Assembly: GCA_903885565.1 (NCBI GenBank)
Contig: CAISJI010000184.1
Coordinates: forward strand, 1 to 51,957
Direction: 5' to 3'
DNA length: 51,957 bases
Source: an uncultured Planctomycetaceae bacterium
Lineage (GTDB): Bacteria > Planctomycetota > Planctomycetia > Pirellulales > UBA1268
The position numbers and the translations under genes were made by a program. The notes beneath the pieces are model-generated. The model was not told the DNA's origin and made no database searches. It saw only the letters and a program-made list of their open reading frames with translations. Shown here piece after piece: positions 8,169 to 16,380 of this stretch; positions within the stretch are counted from its first letter, which is position 1, and each line of letters opens with the position of its first letter.

Positions 8169-9575
8169 ATGCCCAAACGTAATCTCCTCCTCCTCTGTGT
8201 GGTGTCGGCCATCTGCCTCGTCGCATGGATGGCCCGGGATCGCGGTGCCCACGCCCGTCGCTTTGGTGAGGTGATGGAGTTGATTGACCGCACCTATCTC
8301 GATCCGGTGAGCAGCGACAAGCTCTTCGAGGCGGCGATGGCCGGGGTTTTTTCCCGGCTCGACGAACACTCTGCCTGGCTGGCCAAGGGCCAGAGCGGCA
8401 CTGGTGAGGGTGCTCCCGATAAGGCCTTTGCTGGCGTTGGTCTGGAACTTTCCATCGACGACATCAGCGGAGAACTGGCTGTGCTCAGCCCGGTGATCGG
8501 TTCGCCCGCGTGGCGGGCGGATATTGCTGCCGGCCAGACGATTCTGGCCATCGACGGTATTTCCACCGCCGGCATGGGGATCAAGGACGCCGTGGCTGCC
8601 TTGCGGGGCACTGCCGGAACCGAGGTGGTGCTGGAATTGGCCGTGCCACCCAATGATCCACAGATGATGGTGGGAGATGATGGACAACCGCTGATCAGCC
8701 GCACCGAAGTGCTCATTCGTGAACCGGTGCGCACCGAGACAGTGCTGGGGGACCGGCGCCTGGCGGATGGTTCATGGGACTGGTTTGTGGAAGGTGAGCC
8801 AGGGATCGCTCTGGTGCGCATCACCGGTTTTGGAAGCCATACCGCCACCGACCTCGACAAGGCCTTGGCCGCGATTTCGGCAGCCACGCCGCGGGGCCTG
8901 ATCCTCGACCTGCGCGGCAACTCGGGAGGCCTGATCCCCGTGGCCGTCGAGGTGTGTGACCGGTTTCTTGATGAAGGCGTCATTCTGTACACGCGCACCC
9001 GGCGGGCGGCCGATGCGCAGCGACAGACGCGGGGTATGGACCCGGATCCCAAAACCGGTTTGGAAGTCCGGCAGGCGACGCCTGGAGCCGCACTGCGAGA
9101 GGTGCCTGTGGTGGTGCTCTTGGACGGTCTGACGGCTCACGCAGCCGAAATCGTGGCAGCCGCACTCCAAGATCAGCACCGCGCGGTGCTGGTGGGAAGC
9201 CGAAGCTTTGGCCGGGGAACCGTGCAGTCGCTGGTTTCCCTCGCCTCTGGTGAGGGCCTGCTCAAACTCACCACGGCGGAGTATCTGCGCCCCAGGGCCA
9301 TTCCCATCGATCGCGAATCTTCGGCCGGAGATGACGAACCGTGGGGCGTCGCTCCAGATAGAGGGCAGGAAATCACTCCCACGGGCGAGAAGCTGGAGGC
9401 AGTCCGTATCTGGCGGCGCGGGAGGGATGCTCTCAAGCGTGGTGACAGCGAGGGGGAGTTTCTGGATATGGCCGCTGATCAGGCCGGGTCAGCCGCGGTT
9501 CTACCACGCCATATCGACCCCGTGTTGGCCCGTGGTCTGACGGCACTCGCCATCGCCGGGAACAGTCAGCCCTGA
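8169..9575 (+). CDS. S41 (CtpA-type) protease homologue, apparently inactive
   Basis: A 468-residue protein with an N-terminal membrane anchor or signal segment (residues 5-22), a PDZ domain (about 88-160) and an S41 peptidase core (RGLILDLRGNSGG at 242-254). In active CtpA/Prc enzymes a Ser-Lys dyad lies 25 residues apart in SASE...FGKGTVQ. Here the matching positions read HAAE (His324, codon 9138-9140) and FGRGTVQ (Arg349, codon 9213-9215), so both dyad residues are replaced while the surrounding core is intact. It may bind unfolded or C-terminal peptides without cleaving them, or scaffold another protein. It sits 7 nt after glgC and overlaps the 3' end of folC by 10 bp. Shine-Dalgarno support at ATG 8169 is weak. 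Confidence 0.85.
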   Translation: MPKRNLLLLCVVSAICLVAWMARDRGAHARRFGEVMELIDRTYLDPVSSDKLFEAAMAGVFSRLDEHSAWLAKGQSGTGEGAPDKAFAGVGLELSIDDISGELAVLSPVIGSPAWRADIAAGQTILAIDGISTAGMGIKDAVAALRGTAGTEVVLELAVPPNDPQMMVGDDGQPLISRTEVLIREPVRTETVLGDRRLADGSWDWFVEGEPGIALVRITGFGSHTATDLDKALAAISAATPRGLILDLRGNSGGLIPVAVEVCDRFLDEGVILYTRTRRAADAQRQTRGMDPDPKTGLEVRQATPGAALREVPVVVLLDGLTAHAAEIVAAALQDQHRAVLVGSRSFGRGTVQSLVSLASGEGLLKLTTAEYLRPRAIPIDRESSAGDDEPWGVAPDRGQEITPTGEKLEAVRIWRRGRDALKRGDSEGEFLDMAADQAGSAAVLPRHIDPVLARGLTALAIAGNSQP

Positions 9576-11008
9576 GTTTTTTTCACGGTTGTCGGGCAGC
9601 CTGAAGCGCCAGCCTGGATTTCAGCGGCGAGAAAGAAGCTACCGGCCACGCACACGAATCCTTCCGGCGTGGCCAGTTGTTTGGCCAACTCCATGGCGGC
9701 ACCGGGTGTGGCGGCCACCTGCGGCGGAGGAAGGCCGGCACTGCGGCAGGCGGAGATCAGGCGTTCTACCCGGGCCGCCCGGGGATTGGTGACGTATTGC
9801 GTCACCACGATCTGGTCGAAATGCCCGCTGGTCTCCGCGAGCATCTCCTCGATTTGCTTATCGCCGCTGGCGGCAAAGAGGAGCACCCTTGGCTGCCCGA
9901 GTCTGGCCGCTAAAGCGAGCGGTCCGGAGAGCGTTTCCATGAGTGACTGCATCGATGCCACATTGTGCGCCGCGTCAATCACCACCCGCGGGCGGATACT
10001 GATGGTTTCGATCCGCGCCGGAAGACGTACCGACAGAAGCCCATGCTGGATGGCGGAGGAAGGCACCGGAAATCCGCGTTCATTGAGCTGTCGCACTGCC
10101 ATGACCGCCAAACTTGCGTTCCATGCCTGATGGCGTCCCTCCATCCCGAGTTTGTAGACCAGCGGTTCGGGTGGAGTGGCTGTTCCTGTCGGCCAGAGTG
10201 CCAGCACCCCACCATGATCGGCCGTGGTGCCGCTCGGCTGTGGGGCACGATAACTGGCGTGAAAATCGCGCTGGAGTTGCTGGAGTGGCGCTCTTCGACG
10301 GGCCGCTGTGGCCACGATCACCGCTTGCGCCTCCGGATCGAGGGCCCCGCTGATCACTGGACAGCCGCGTTTGATGATTCCCGCTTTCTCCGCCGCGATG
10401 GCTGCCACGGTCGATCCGAGCAGCTCCATATGGTCGAGGCTGACGTTGGTGATAACCGAAAGCACCGGGTGGGAAACATTGGTGGCATCGAGCCGGCCGC
10501 CGAGGCCCGTTTCCAAAACGGCGATGCCAACACCGGCGCGGGCAAAATGCACCATGGCTATGGCCGTGACCACTTCAAACCATGTCGGGCCTCGGTGGCC
10601 CTGCCGCTCGGCGCAGCTGTCGAGGGCATCCACGGCGGGCATCACCTCGGCAAACGCCCGGACCAAATCAGCCGGGGAGATCGGTTGGCCATCGATGTTG
10701 ATCCGCTCCTCAAGCGTGTGCACGTGCGGCGAGAGATAGTGCCCCACTCGATGGCCGGCCGCGGTGAGAATTCCGGCGATCAGCGCGACCGTCGAGCCTT
10801 TTCCCTTGGTGCCCGCCACATGGACCACCCGCAAGTTCGTATGGGGATTGCCGATCGCGGTGAGCAGTTGCCGCATCCGCAGCAAGCCAAACGACTCCGC
10901 ACCGCCGGCCCCGGTGGGAACGGTGCGCTCGTAGTTCACGCGACTCTCCAGCCACGCCAGAGCGGATGCCCGGGTGAGTGTGGACGCTTCGGTGCGCGAT
11001 GCGGGCAT
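9566..11008 (-). CDS. folC: Folylpolyglutamate synthase / dihydrofolate synthase
   Basis: A 480-residue Mur-ligase-fold enzyme that adds glutamate to folates and, in bifunctional members, to dihydropteroate. The P-loop is VAGTKGKGST (residues 64-73), followed by the conserved SPHVHTLEERINIDG segment, FEVVTAIA, ETGLGGRLDATN, and VIDAAHNVASM in the C-terminal ligase domain. The length is normal. I start at ATG 11008 (MPASRTEAS); GGAAG and CGGAG lie just upstream, and the longer frame runs into a repeat hairpin. It converges on the S41-like gene with a 10-bp overlap and is divergent from the BBP7 gene. No folP or accD coupling is visible, although accD lies 1.4 kb away. Confidence 0.92.
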   Translation of the reverse strand: MPASRTEASTLTRASALAWLESRVNYERTVPTGAGGAESFGLLRMRQLLTAIGNPHTNLRVVHVAGTKGKGSTVALIAGILTAAGHRVGHYLSPHVHTLEERINIDGQPISPADLVRAFAEVMPAVDALDSCAERQGHRGPTWFEVVTAIAMVHFARAGVGIAVLETGLGGRLDATNVSHPVLSVITNVSLDHMELLGSTVAAIAAEKAGIIKRGCPVISGALDPEAQAVIVATAARRRAPLQQLQRDFHASYRAPQPSGTTADHGGVLALWPTGTATPPEPLVYKLGMEGRHQAWNASLAVMAVRQLNERGFPVPSSAIQHGLLSVRLPARIETISIRPRVVIDAAHNVASMQSLMETLSGPLALAARLGQPRVLLFAASGDKQIEEMLAETSGHFDQIVVTQYVTNPRAARVERLISACRSAGLPPPQVAATPGAAMELAKQLATPEGFVCVAGSFFLAAEIQAGASGCPTTVKKTQG

Positions 11009-11055
11009 CTTCCGCAAACTCCGTTGGGCAAGTGTCTTACCCAGTTTAGCGTGGC

Positions 11056-11092
11056 GTGGGAAAAGGCCATGGATGGCTTTTTCCACAGCCAG
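11056..11092 (+). repeat. Minimal hairpin copy of the 133-nt repeat family
   Basis: GTGGGAAAAGGCCAT (11056-11070) pairs with ATGGCTTTTTCCAC (11073-11086) to form a hairpin. The 3' part, ATGGATGGCTTTTTCCACAG, matches the 3' end of the full repeat (ATGGAGGACTTTTTCCACGG) at 16 of 20 bases. The internal part of the repeat is missing. It lies between the divergent folC and BBP7 genes, so it is not an ordinary terminator for either. Confidence 0.55.
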
Positions 11093-11169
11093 CCAGGAAA
11101 GCGGCCTTGATTCCCGGCGGCAGATTCCAGACTCTCCCCGTGAAAACCGTTCCGCTCAGCTGAAAAGTC

Positions 11170-12426
11170 ATGTTGCCATCGCTCCCACCACGCTTCGCTC
11201 CAACGGTCACCGCCCCACGATGGGGAAAGGCAGTGCTGTGGCTGGTGCTGGTGGTCGGTTTGCTGCAGTCCGGAGATCTTCTGGCTCAGCCGCCCCTCGA
11301 GAACCTGCCGGCGCCACTCCCCGAAGCGGCTGGTGCCCCACCGCAGCTGTACGTGCCCGACCCGCTCGATGCCGGTGGTTTTTCGGGCATCGCCTCCGGC
11401 ATAGAGATCGATCCTTCGCCCACCTGGCCCCGCTGGTTCGCGGGAGCCAATGGGCTGGTGATGACCCGCACACTCCCGGCCGGCACCGCCACCATGCAGC
11501 CGGTCGCCGGACTGCAGCAGCTTTCCACCAATAGCACCGGTGCCTCCTGGCCCGGAGGAGTCGATCTCCACATTGGCCGCTGGTTTGGCTCACGCCAGCA
11601 GCAGGCAGTGGAATTCATCTACTGGGGCGTGTACGGGATCGGTGGCAACGCCACCGTGAGCAGCGATGCCAACAGCATCACCGCCATCCCCCAGGCACCC
11701 GGTGTGGCGGTGGCAGGGACGCCGGCAGCCGATTTTCTTAGGTCCTCACGGGCCCAGCAGATCAACCGCTCCGACCTCGTCAACAACGTGGAGATCAACT
11801 GGCTCTATTCGCTGGGGGATCGGCCGGAATTTCTCTCCCCCGATCCGGCGGCCGGCAGCCAGAGCACGAATCTGATGTGGCTGGCGGGATTTCGCTTCTT
11901 TGAGGTTCAGGACGTGCTCACGCAGACATCGCTGGCGGGCAGCGCACCGGCCGGCTCGACATTTGGTGTCAATGGTGGCGTGGATCAACTCAATCTGAAT
12001 GTGGCAACCAACAACAATCTGTATGGAGCTCAGTTGGGAGCGAAGTTCGACTGGCGCTTCATGCCCCGGATGAGGCTGGCGGTAGTCCCCAAGTTTCTCT
12101 TGGCAGGCAATGCGATCACCAATACATCGTCCTATGCCAACGGCGCTGACACCCAAGGGTCCTTCGCCTCCGGTGCCCCCGCCAGCGTCCACTCCACCCT
12201 GGGGGTGTTTTCCTGGCTGGGGTCGGTCGACACCTCCGTTGCCTTTGACGTGACGGAAAAGTGGAGCCTGTGGATCGGTTACCGAGTCGTCGGGGTGGGC
12301 AACATCGCGCAGGCCGATCAGCAGTGGCCCGGCACGGTGACAACAGCGGGTTCTCTCACCGGTATCGATGCCGGCTCCAGCACGATCGTCCACGGCGGCT
12401 TCGCCGGTTTTGAGGGGCGTTATTAG
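11170..12426 (+). CDS. BBP7-family outer-membrane beta-barrel protein
   Basis: A 418-residue exported protein. A hydrophobic signal segment (about residues 18-38) ends near LLAQ-PPLE, followed by a Pro-rich linker. The mature part has WFAGANGLVMTRTL, the opening strand of the putative beta-barrel porin-7 family (BBP7), which is well represented in planctomycetes. Alternating polar/hydrophobic strands continue through WPGGVDLHIGRWFGSRQQQAVEF, LMWLAGFRFFEVQ, YGAQLGAKFDWRF and WSLWIGYRVVGVGNIA to a terminal GGFAGFEGRY. The final aromatic residue fits outer-membrane barrels. Its cargo, if any, is unknown. Shine-Dalgarno support at ATG 11170 is poor, but the signal peptide begins correctly from there. 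The gene stands alone, divergent from folC and convergent with accD. Confidence 0.82.
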   Translation: MLPSLPPRFAPTVTAPRWGKAVLWLVLVVGLLQSGDLLAQPPLENLPAPLPEAAGAPPQLYVPDPLDAGGFSGIASGIEIDPSPTWPRWFAGANGLVMTRTLPAGTATMQPVAGLQQLSTNSTGASWPGGVDLHIGRWFGSRQQQAVEFIYWGVYGIGGNATVSSDANSITAIPQAPGVAVAGTPAADFLRSSRAQQINRSDLVNNVEINWLYSLGDRPEFLSPDPAAGSQSTNLMWLAGFRFFEVQDVLTQTSLAGSAPAGSTFGVNGGVDQLNLNVATNNNLYGAQLGAKFDWRFMPRMRLAVVPKFLLAGNAITNTSSYANGADTQGSFASGAPASVHSTLGVFSWLGSVDTSVAFDVTEKWSLWIGYRVVGVGNIAQADQQWPGTVTTAGSLTGIDAGSSTIVHGGFAGFEGRY

Positions 12427-12438
12427 GCTGCGGCGTGC

Positions 12439-13281
12439 TCAGCCGCCGCAGTAGTCGATGGCCCGCGCGATCTCACTCTTGAGATCCTTGCGGGCGACGA
12501 TGCGGTCGATGAAACCGTGCTCCAGAAGAAACTCGCTCGTCTGAAAACCCTTGGGCAGTTCGACGCGGATCGTGGCTTTGATCGTGCGCGGGCCGGCAAA
12601 GCCGATCAAGGCACGGGGCTCAGCAAAGCAGAGATCCCCCAGCGAGGCGAAGCTGGCCGCCACGCCACCCATCGTGGGATTGGTGAGCACGGATATGAAC
12701 AGACCGCCGGCCTGTGAGTAGCGGGCCAGAGCGGCTGATACCTTGGCCATCTGCATCAGGGACAAAATGCCCTCGTGCATCCGGGCTCCACCCCCCGAAG
12801 CACTGATGATGATCAGCGGCAGACGCTCTGCAGTGGCCCGTTCCACCAGCCGTGTCAGCCGTTCCCCGACCACGCTGCCCATGCTGCCCATAATGAACGA
12901 TGAGTCGGTCACGCCACAGGCGACCCGTCTGGCCCGAATCATGCCGGTGCCGGTGAGGGCCGCATCGGAGAGACCGGTGCGTTTTTGCTCTGCGACGAGC
13001 CGTTCCGCGTAGGGTTTTTTGTCCCGGAAGCCAAGCGGATCAGTGGGGCGCAGGTTGGCGTCCCACTCCTCGAAGGTTCCTTCGTCGCAGAGTTGGACGA
13101 TGCGCTGTGCCGCCGACACATACCAGTGAAAGCCACACTGCGGGCAAACGTTGAGAATCTCCTCCGCGTCCTTGCGGTAGATCGTGCCCTGACAGCCCTC
13201 GCATTTCTGCCAGAGCCCCTCAGGGACACCCCGCTTGGCCCGCGGAGCAGGTGTTTCAGGGGGAGATTCGACGTGAGCCAT
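12439..13281 (-). CDS. accD: Acetyl-CoA carboxylase carboxyltransferase subunit beta
   Basis: A 280-residue subunit of the carboxyltransferase that transfers CO2 from carboxybiotin to acetyl-CoA, the first step of fatty-acid synthesis; it works with AccA. An N-terminal zinc ribbon has Cys27, Cys30, Cys46 and Cys49 (CEGCQ...CPQCG). The crotonase-fold core has [45 protein letters not shown] and [18 protein letters not shown], all typical of AccD. The length is that of the family. ATG 13281 was chosen because the Cys ribbon follows at the usual distance; the longer frame is low-complexity. It ends 10 bp from the convergent BBP7 gene. accA is not in the window. Confidence 0.95.
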   Translation of the reverse strand: MAHVESPPETPAPRAKRGVPEGLWQKCEGCQGTIYRKDAEEILNVCPQCGFHWYVSAAQRIVQLCDEGTFEEWDANLRPTDPLGFRDKKPYAERLVAEQKRTGLSDAALTGTGMIRARRVACGVTDSSFIMGSMGSVVGERLTRLVERATAERLPLIIISASGGGARMHEGILSLMQMAKVSAALARYSQAGGLFISVLTNPTMGGVAASFASLGDLCFAEPRALIGFAGPRTIKATIRVELPKGFQTSEFLLEHGFIDRIVARKDLKSEIARAIDYCGG

Positions 13282-13534
13282 GTTCACTGGATTGGTTCCG
13301 GGAAGTTCGCCCGCCTCTCCTAACCGGACGGCCGCCGCGCCGCTGTCTGCGGCCGATGCCGCGACCGAAGGGGAGCTGGTTCTTCGTCGTTCCATGCGGA
13401 GGTCTGCATGCGAGGGGAGTTGGCACGGGCGACGGTTACGATTCGGGGCCACTCGCCCAGACAACCGCCGCCGTAGTGTAGTCCGAACCCGCCAATTGAT
13501 GCTGCGCCGGTCCAGCCGGCACTGGAAACAGCTC

Positions 13535-13558
13535 GGGGAGGACTTTTTCCACGGGCAG
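13535..13558 (+). repeat. 3' fragment of the 133-nt repeat family
   Basis: The 20 bases AGGACTTTTTCCACGGGCAG (13539-13558) are identical to the end of the full copy at 1581-1713. The sequence stops exactly one base before the complement of the phosphatase-like gene's TAG stop (13559-13561), the same junction seen at copy 1 with the mutase stop. The remaining accD upstream sequence (13282-13534) holds no gene that I can support. Confidence 0.65.
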
Positions 13559-14155
13559 CTAGACCGCGCCCGCCACCCGCTCCGCAGTCCACTGCTTGTG
13601 GAGGGGGATCTCCACAATTCCCAGCGGTCGCGACTCCCTGCTCCAGAGATCGCCCAAGGGCATGCCGGCGAGCAGCCAGCAGACAATCCGATCGAGTGGT
13701 TCGGGAACAATCAGGGCGATCCGGCCCGCAGCGTGCCGCCGCAGCAGCCTCTCCAGCGCCGTCGCCACCCGATCGCAGGCGTCGTCAAGAAGTTCTCCGT
13801 CTGGTGGCGAAACAGCCCAGGGATTTTCCTGCCATTGCCTGTAGAGCCGCGGTTGCCGCCGGCGGATGTCGTCTACAAGCATTCCCTCCCAGAGCCCCTG
13901 ATCGAGGTTCTCCAGATGGTTCAGGCGGCGGGGGACGAGCCGGGTGGCCTGGCCGATGATCCGGCTGGCATGCAGGGCGCAGGCGGCCGTGGATGTGTAG
14001 AGAGCGGTGGGAACGGAGACGGCCAGCAGGTCGGCTGCGGCGTGCGTCTCGGCGATGCCGGCGGCACACAGGGGAATGGAGAGTCTGCCGCGAATGCGCC
14101 CGTGGAGGTCGTATTCAGTGGCTCCCGAGCGGATCACAACCAGGGAATCAGCCAT
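13559..14155 (-). CDS. Histidine-phosphatase-superfamily protein lacking the catalytic histidines
   Basis: A 198-residue protein with the overall pattern of phosphoglycerate-mutase-like phosphatases: [23 protein letters not shown] at the N-terminus, [14 protein letters not shown] and LDQGLWEGM. In active members the N-terminal motif is RHG; here residues 9-11 are Arg-Ser-Gly (Ser codon is the complement of 14126-14128). The second catalytic His (normally in SHGG before IR) is replaced by VPEPLDR around residues 150-156. The phosphate-binding arginines are partly kept, so it may bind a phosphorylated ligand or protein without hydrolysis. The gene follows rpe by 36 bp on the same strand, with GGAG upstream of its ATG, so the pair is probably an operon. 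A pentose-phosphate regulatory role is only a guess. Confidence 0.8.
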   Translation of the reverse strand: MADSLVVIRSGATEYDLHGRIRGRLSIPLCAAGIAETHAAADLLAVSVPTALYTSTAACALHASRIIGQATRLVPRRLNHLENLDQGLWEGMLVDDIRRRQPRLYRQWQENPWAVSPPDGELLDDACDRVATALERLLRRHAAGRIALIVPEPLDRIVCWLLAGMPLGDLWSRESRPLGIVEIPLHKQWTAERVAGAV

Positions 14156-14191
14156 CGAGAGAGGAAAGCTCCAGGAGGAATGGAAGACGGC

Positions 14192-14911
14192 CTAGGCCGC
14201 CTCGCTGGCAATCTGTTCGAGTGTGGAGATTGCGTGCGAATAATTCTTTGAACGGATCACGGCGCTGCCGGCAACGATCAACTCCGCACCGGCGGCCGCA
14301 GCCGGGCCGATGGTGTCGGCCGAGATGCCGCCGTCGATGCAGATGCGGTAGCGCCAGCGATGCTGGGCCCGCAGGTGCACCAATGTTTCCAGCTTGGCGA
14401 GAACCTCGGGTTTGAACGACTGGCCGCCATAGCCCGGCTCCACGCTCATCACGAGGACGCCGTCGCAGCAGTCGAGGAAGGGGACGATCTGCTCGACGGG
14501 CGTGCCCGGATTGAACGCCAGATGGGCCTTGGGGCCCAAGGCGGCGATCGATTCGAGAGTCCGGCGGGGATCTGTCAGGGCCTCGGCGTGGACGGTGATG
14601 ATGTCGGCCCCGGCGCGGGCGTAGTCGGCCAGCGAGCGGTCTGCGTCTTCGATCATCAGATGCGCTTCCAAGGGCACGGAGGCTGATCGTCGCACCGCTT
14701 CCACAACTACCAATCCGTAGGTCAGTTGGGGCACGAAGCGGCCATCCATCACATCGAGGTGCAGCGCGGCTGCGCCCGCTTCCTCAAGGTGGGTCACCTC
14801 CCGGGCCAGATGCCCAAAATCGCACAGCAGGAGGGAAGGAAGGACCACCGGCCCGCGACTCTCAACCCGGGAGTTCAAGCGATCGATGGCGTGTGCTGCC
14901 GATGCGTTCAC
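14192..14911 (-). CDS. rpe: Ribulose-phosphate 3-epimerase
   Basis: A TIM-barrel enzyme that interconverts D-ribulose-5-phosphate and D-xylulose-5-phosphate. Conserved segments are LPSLLLCDFGHL, ALHLDVMDGRFVPQLTYG (metal ligands His and Asp), VPLEAHLMIED, GADIITVHAEA, LMSVEPGYGGQSF, ICIDGGISADTIGPAAAAGAELIVAGSAVI. All catalytic positions appear present. The start is uncertain: GTG 14911 gives 239 residues, with a GGAGAG element about 12 nt upstream; ATG 14983 would add 24 residues and place an intact palindrome inside the gene. The long upstream frame is not rpe-like. It leads a two-gene unit with the phosphatase-like gene. Confidence 0.9.
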   Translation of the reverse strand: MNASAAHAIDRLNSRVESRGPVVLPSLLLCDFGHLAREVTHLEEAGAAALHLDVMDGRFVPQLTYGLVVVEAVRRSASVPLEAHLMIEDADRSLADYARAGADIITVHAEALTDPRRTLESIAALGPKAHLAFNPGTPVEQIVPFLDCCDGVLVMSVEPGYGGQSFKPEVLAKLETLVHLRAQHRWRYRICIDGGISADTIGPAAAAGAELIVAGSAVIRSKNYSHAISTLEQIASEAA

Positions 14912-14950
14912 GGACGTATGACCACTCTCCAGCCGGGGACGGAAGCCTGG

Positions 14951-14967
14951 GGCGGAAAATTTCCGCC
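14951..14967. promoter_or_regulatory. 17-bp palindrome upstream of rpe (candidate operator)
   Basis: GGCGGAAAATTTCCGCC has two perfect 8-bp arms around a single central base. It is 39 bp from the GTG chosen for rpe, a typical operator position. If rpe starts at ATG 14983 the palindrome falls inside the coding sequence. The binding protein is unknown. Confidence 0.4.
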
Positions 14968-15187
14968 TTGACCAGTCTACCATCAACGCTGGCGGGACCG
15001 TAGAGCCCTGCCGCAAAACCCCCGCTGCGCTGCTGTTCTGCGGGGGGAAAACAACACAACCAGCGGATAAAAAAATGCCGCACATCCCGCCGAAGGGCGA
15101 TCCCGCCGTGGGACGGGCGATTGTATGGCCAGTCGGCGTCCCGACGCAGCCTGCCGGTGGAACCGTTTTTTTGCTTGGCTGGCGAAT

Positions 15188-15205
15188 GCTCATGAAACGC
15201 TCATG
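15188..15205 (+). promoter_or_regulatory. Candidate Pho box upstream of pstS
   Basis: Two exact GCTCATG heptamers (15188-15194 and 15199-15205) are separated by AAAC, an 11-bp period. Enterobacterial PhoB sites have the same layout of 7-bp direct repeats with a 4-bp spacer (consensus CTGTCAT). The sequence differs from that consensus, but the spacing and the location 130 bp before the phosphate operon fit. Confidence 0.4.
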
Positions 15206-15335
15206 ATTCGCAGCTACACCGAAGGGCGTTGCTGGCATGCGGTCATTGCATCTCTGCGGTGGTAGGATTGCCAGCCCCCGTTGGCCCGGTCGTGTCAGCG
15301 GACGTCCTCTCGACGGATTGTCAGGAGTTCCATCC

Positions 15336-16325
15336 ATGAAGCGGTGTTTGGAAACATGTGGCAGCGCCCTTCTGCTGCTGGTGATCGCGCTGGCTGGAGA
15401 TGCCGTGCGTGGGCAGGATGTCAGCGGACTCAATCCCTACGAGAAGGTGTCGGGAGAGGTGTCGGGCTCGCTCAAGTGCGTCGGCTCAGACACGATGAAC
15501 AACCTCGTCGCCCTCTGGGCGGAGGGATTTAAGAAATTCTACCCGGGCGTCCGCGAGGGCATTGAGGGGAAGGGCTCAGCCTCTGCTCCGCCGGCGCTCA
15601 CCGAGGGTGTGGCGACGTTCGGGCCGATGAGCCGCGATTGGAAGCCTTCGGAGGTGGACGCCTTCAAGGAAAAATTTGGCTACCCGCCCACAGTTGTGCC
15701 CGCGGCCATCGACATGCTGGCCGTGTTTGTTCACAAGGACAATCCGCTGCAGAGCCTTTCCCTCGAGCAGGTGGACGCCATCTTTTCCAAGAATCGTACC
15801 GGTGGGGGCACCAGCGATATCCGCACCTGGGGTGATCTGGGGCTCGAGGGGGAATGGAAAAACAGGCCAATCAGCCTCTACGGCCGCAATGCCACCAGCG
15901 GCACCTATGGCTATTTCAAGGAAAACGCCCTGTTCAAAGGGGATTTCAAGCCGACGGTGAAAGAGCAACCGGGGAGTTCGGCGGTGGTGCAGGCGGTGGC
16001 CAACGACAAGTTCGGCATCGGCTACAGCGGCATCGGTTATCGCACGGCCGACGTTCGCGCCATCGCGCTGGCACCCAAGCCGGGCGCGCCGGCGATCGCC
16101 CCCGAGCCGCAGTTCGCCTACAGCGGTGAGTATCCGCTGGCCCGCTTCCTCTATCTGAGCGTGAATGCCAAGCCGGGCACGCCGCTCGATCCGCTCCGCC
16201 GTGAATTTCTCCGCTACGTGCTCAGCGGCAGTGGCCAGGCCGATGTCAAGAAAGATGGCTACCTGCCAATCACCCCCCCAATTGCCAAGCGGGCGTTGGA
16301 AAGCGTGGGCTTGCAGACACCGTGA
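15336..16325 (+). CDS. pstS: Phosphate ABC transporter substrate-binding protein
   Basis: A 329-residue periplasmic phosphate-binding protein. A signal peptide (about residues 1-26, ending VRGQ) is followed by the PstS core. SLKCVGSDTMNNLVALWAEGFKKFYPGV, a Ser-rich EGKGSASAPPALTEG loop, SISLYGRNATSGTYGYFKE-like phosphate-contacting segment and the C-terminal SGSGQADVKKDGYLPI are typical of the PstS/SphX branch. CAGGAG lies 8 nt before ATG 15336, which also begins the signal peptide. It is the first gene of a five-gene operon and delivers phosphate to PstCA. Expression under phosphate limitation is suggested by the Pho-box-like repeat upstream. Confidence 0.93.
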   Translation: MKRCLETCGSALLLLVIALAGDAVRGQDVSGLNPYEKVSGEVSGSLKCVGSDTMNNLVALWAEGFKKFYPGVREGIEGKGSASAPPALTEGVATFGPMSRDWKPSEVDAFKEKFGYPPTVVPAAIDMLAVFVHKDNPLQSLSLEQVDAIFSKNRTGGGTSDIRTWGDLGLEGEWKNRPISLYGRNATSGTYGYFKENALFKGDFKPTVKEQPGSSAVVQAVANDKFGIGYSGIGYRTADVRAIALAPKPGAPAIAPEPQFAYSGEYPLARFLYLSVNAKPGTPLDPLRREFLRYVLSGSGQADVKKDGYLPITPPIAKRALESVGLQTP

Positions 16326-16380
16326 TCTTCGCTCTCCCCCTTCCAGCAGTTCCTCGTTGACCCCCTGACCCCTGACACTT

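Larger units (their letters stand above)
14912..15335. other. Divergent control region between rpe and the pst operon
   Basis: This 424-bp region separates rpe from pstS. It holds a 17-bp palindrome near the rpe start and a candidate Pho box 131 bp before pstS, both listed separately. I see no further open frame with coding character. Confidence 0.5.

Noticed and set aside
11056..11086. The hairpin as a Rho-independent terminator
   Set aside because: It lies between two divergent gene starts and the T run is within the stem rather than after it.
14984..15433. N-terminal extension of rpe to 413 residues
   Set aside because: RPE is about 220 residues and the extension overlaps pstS control sequences; it is not family-like.
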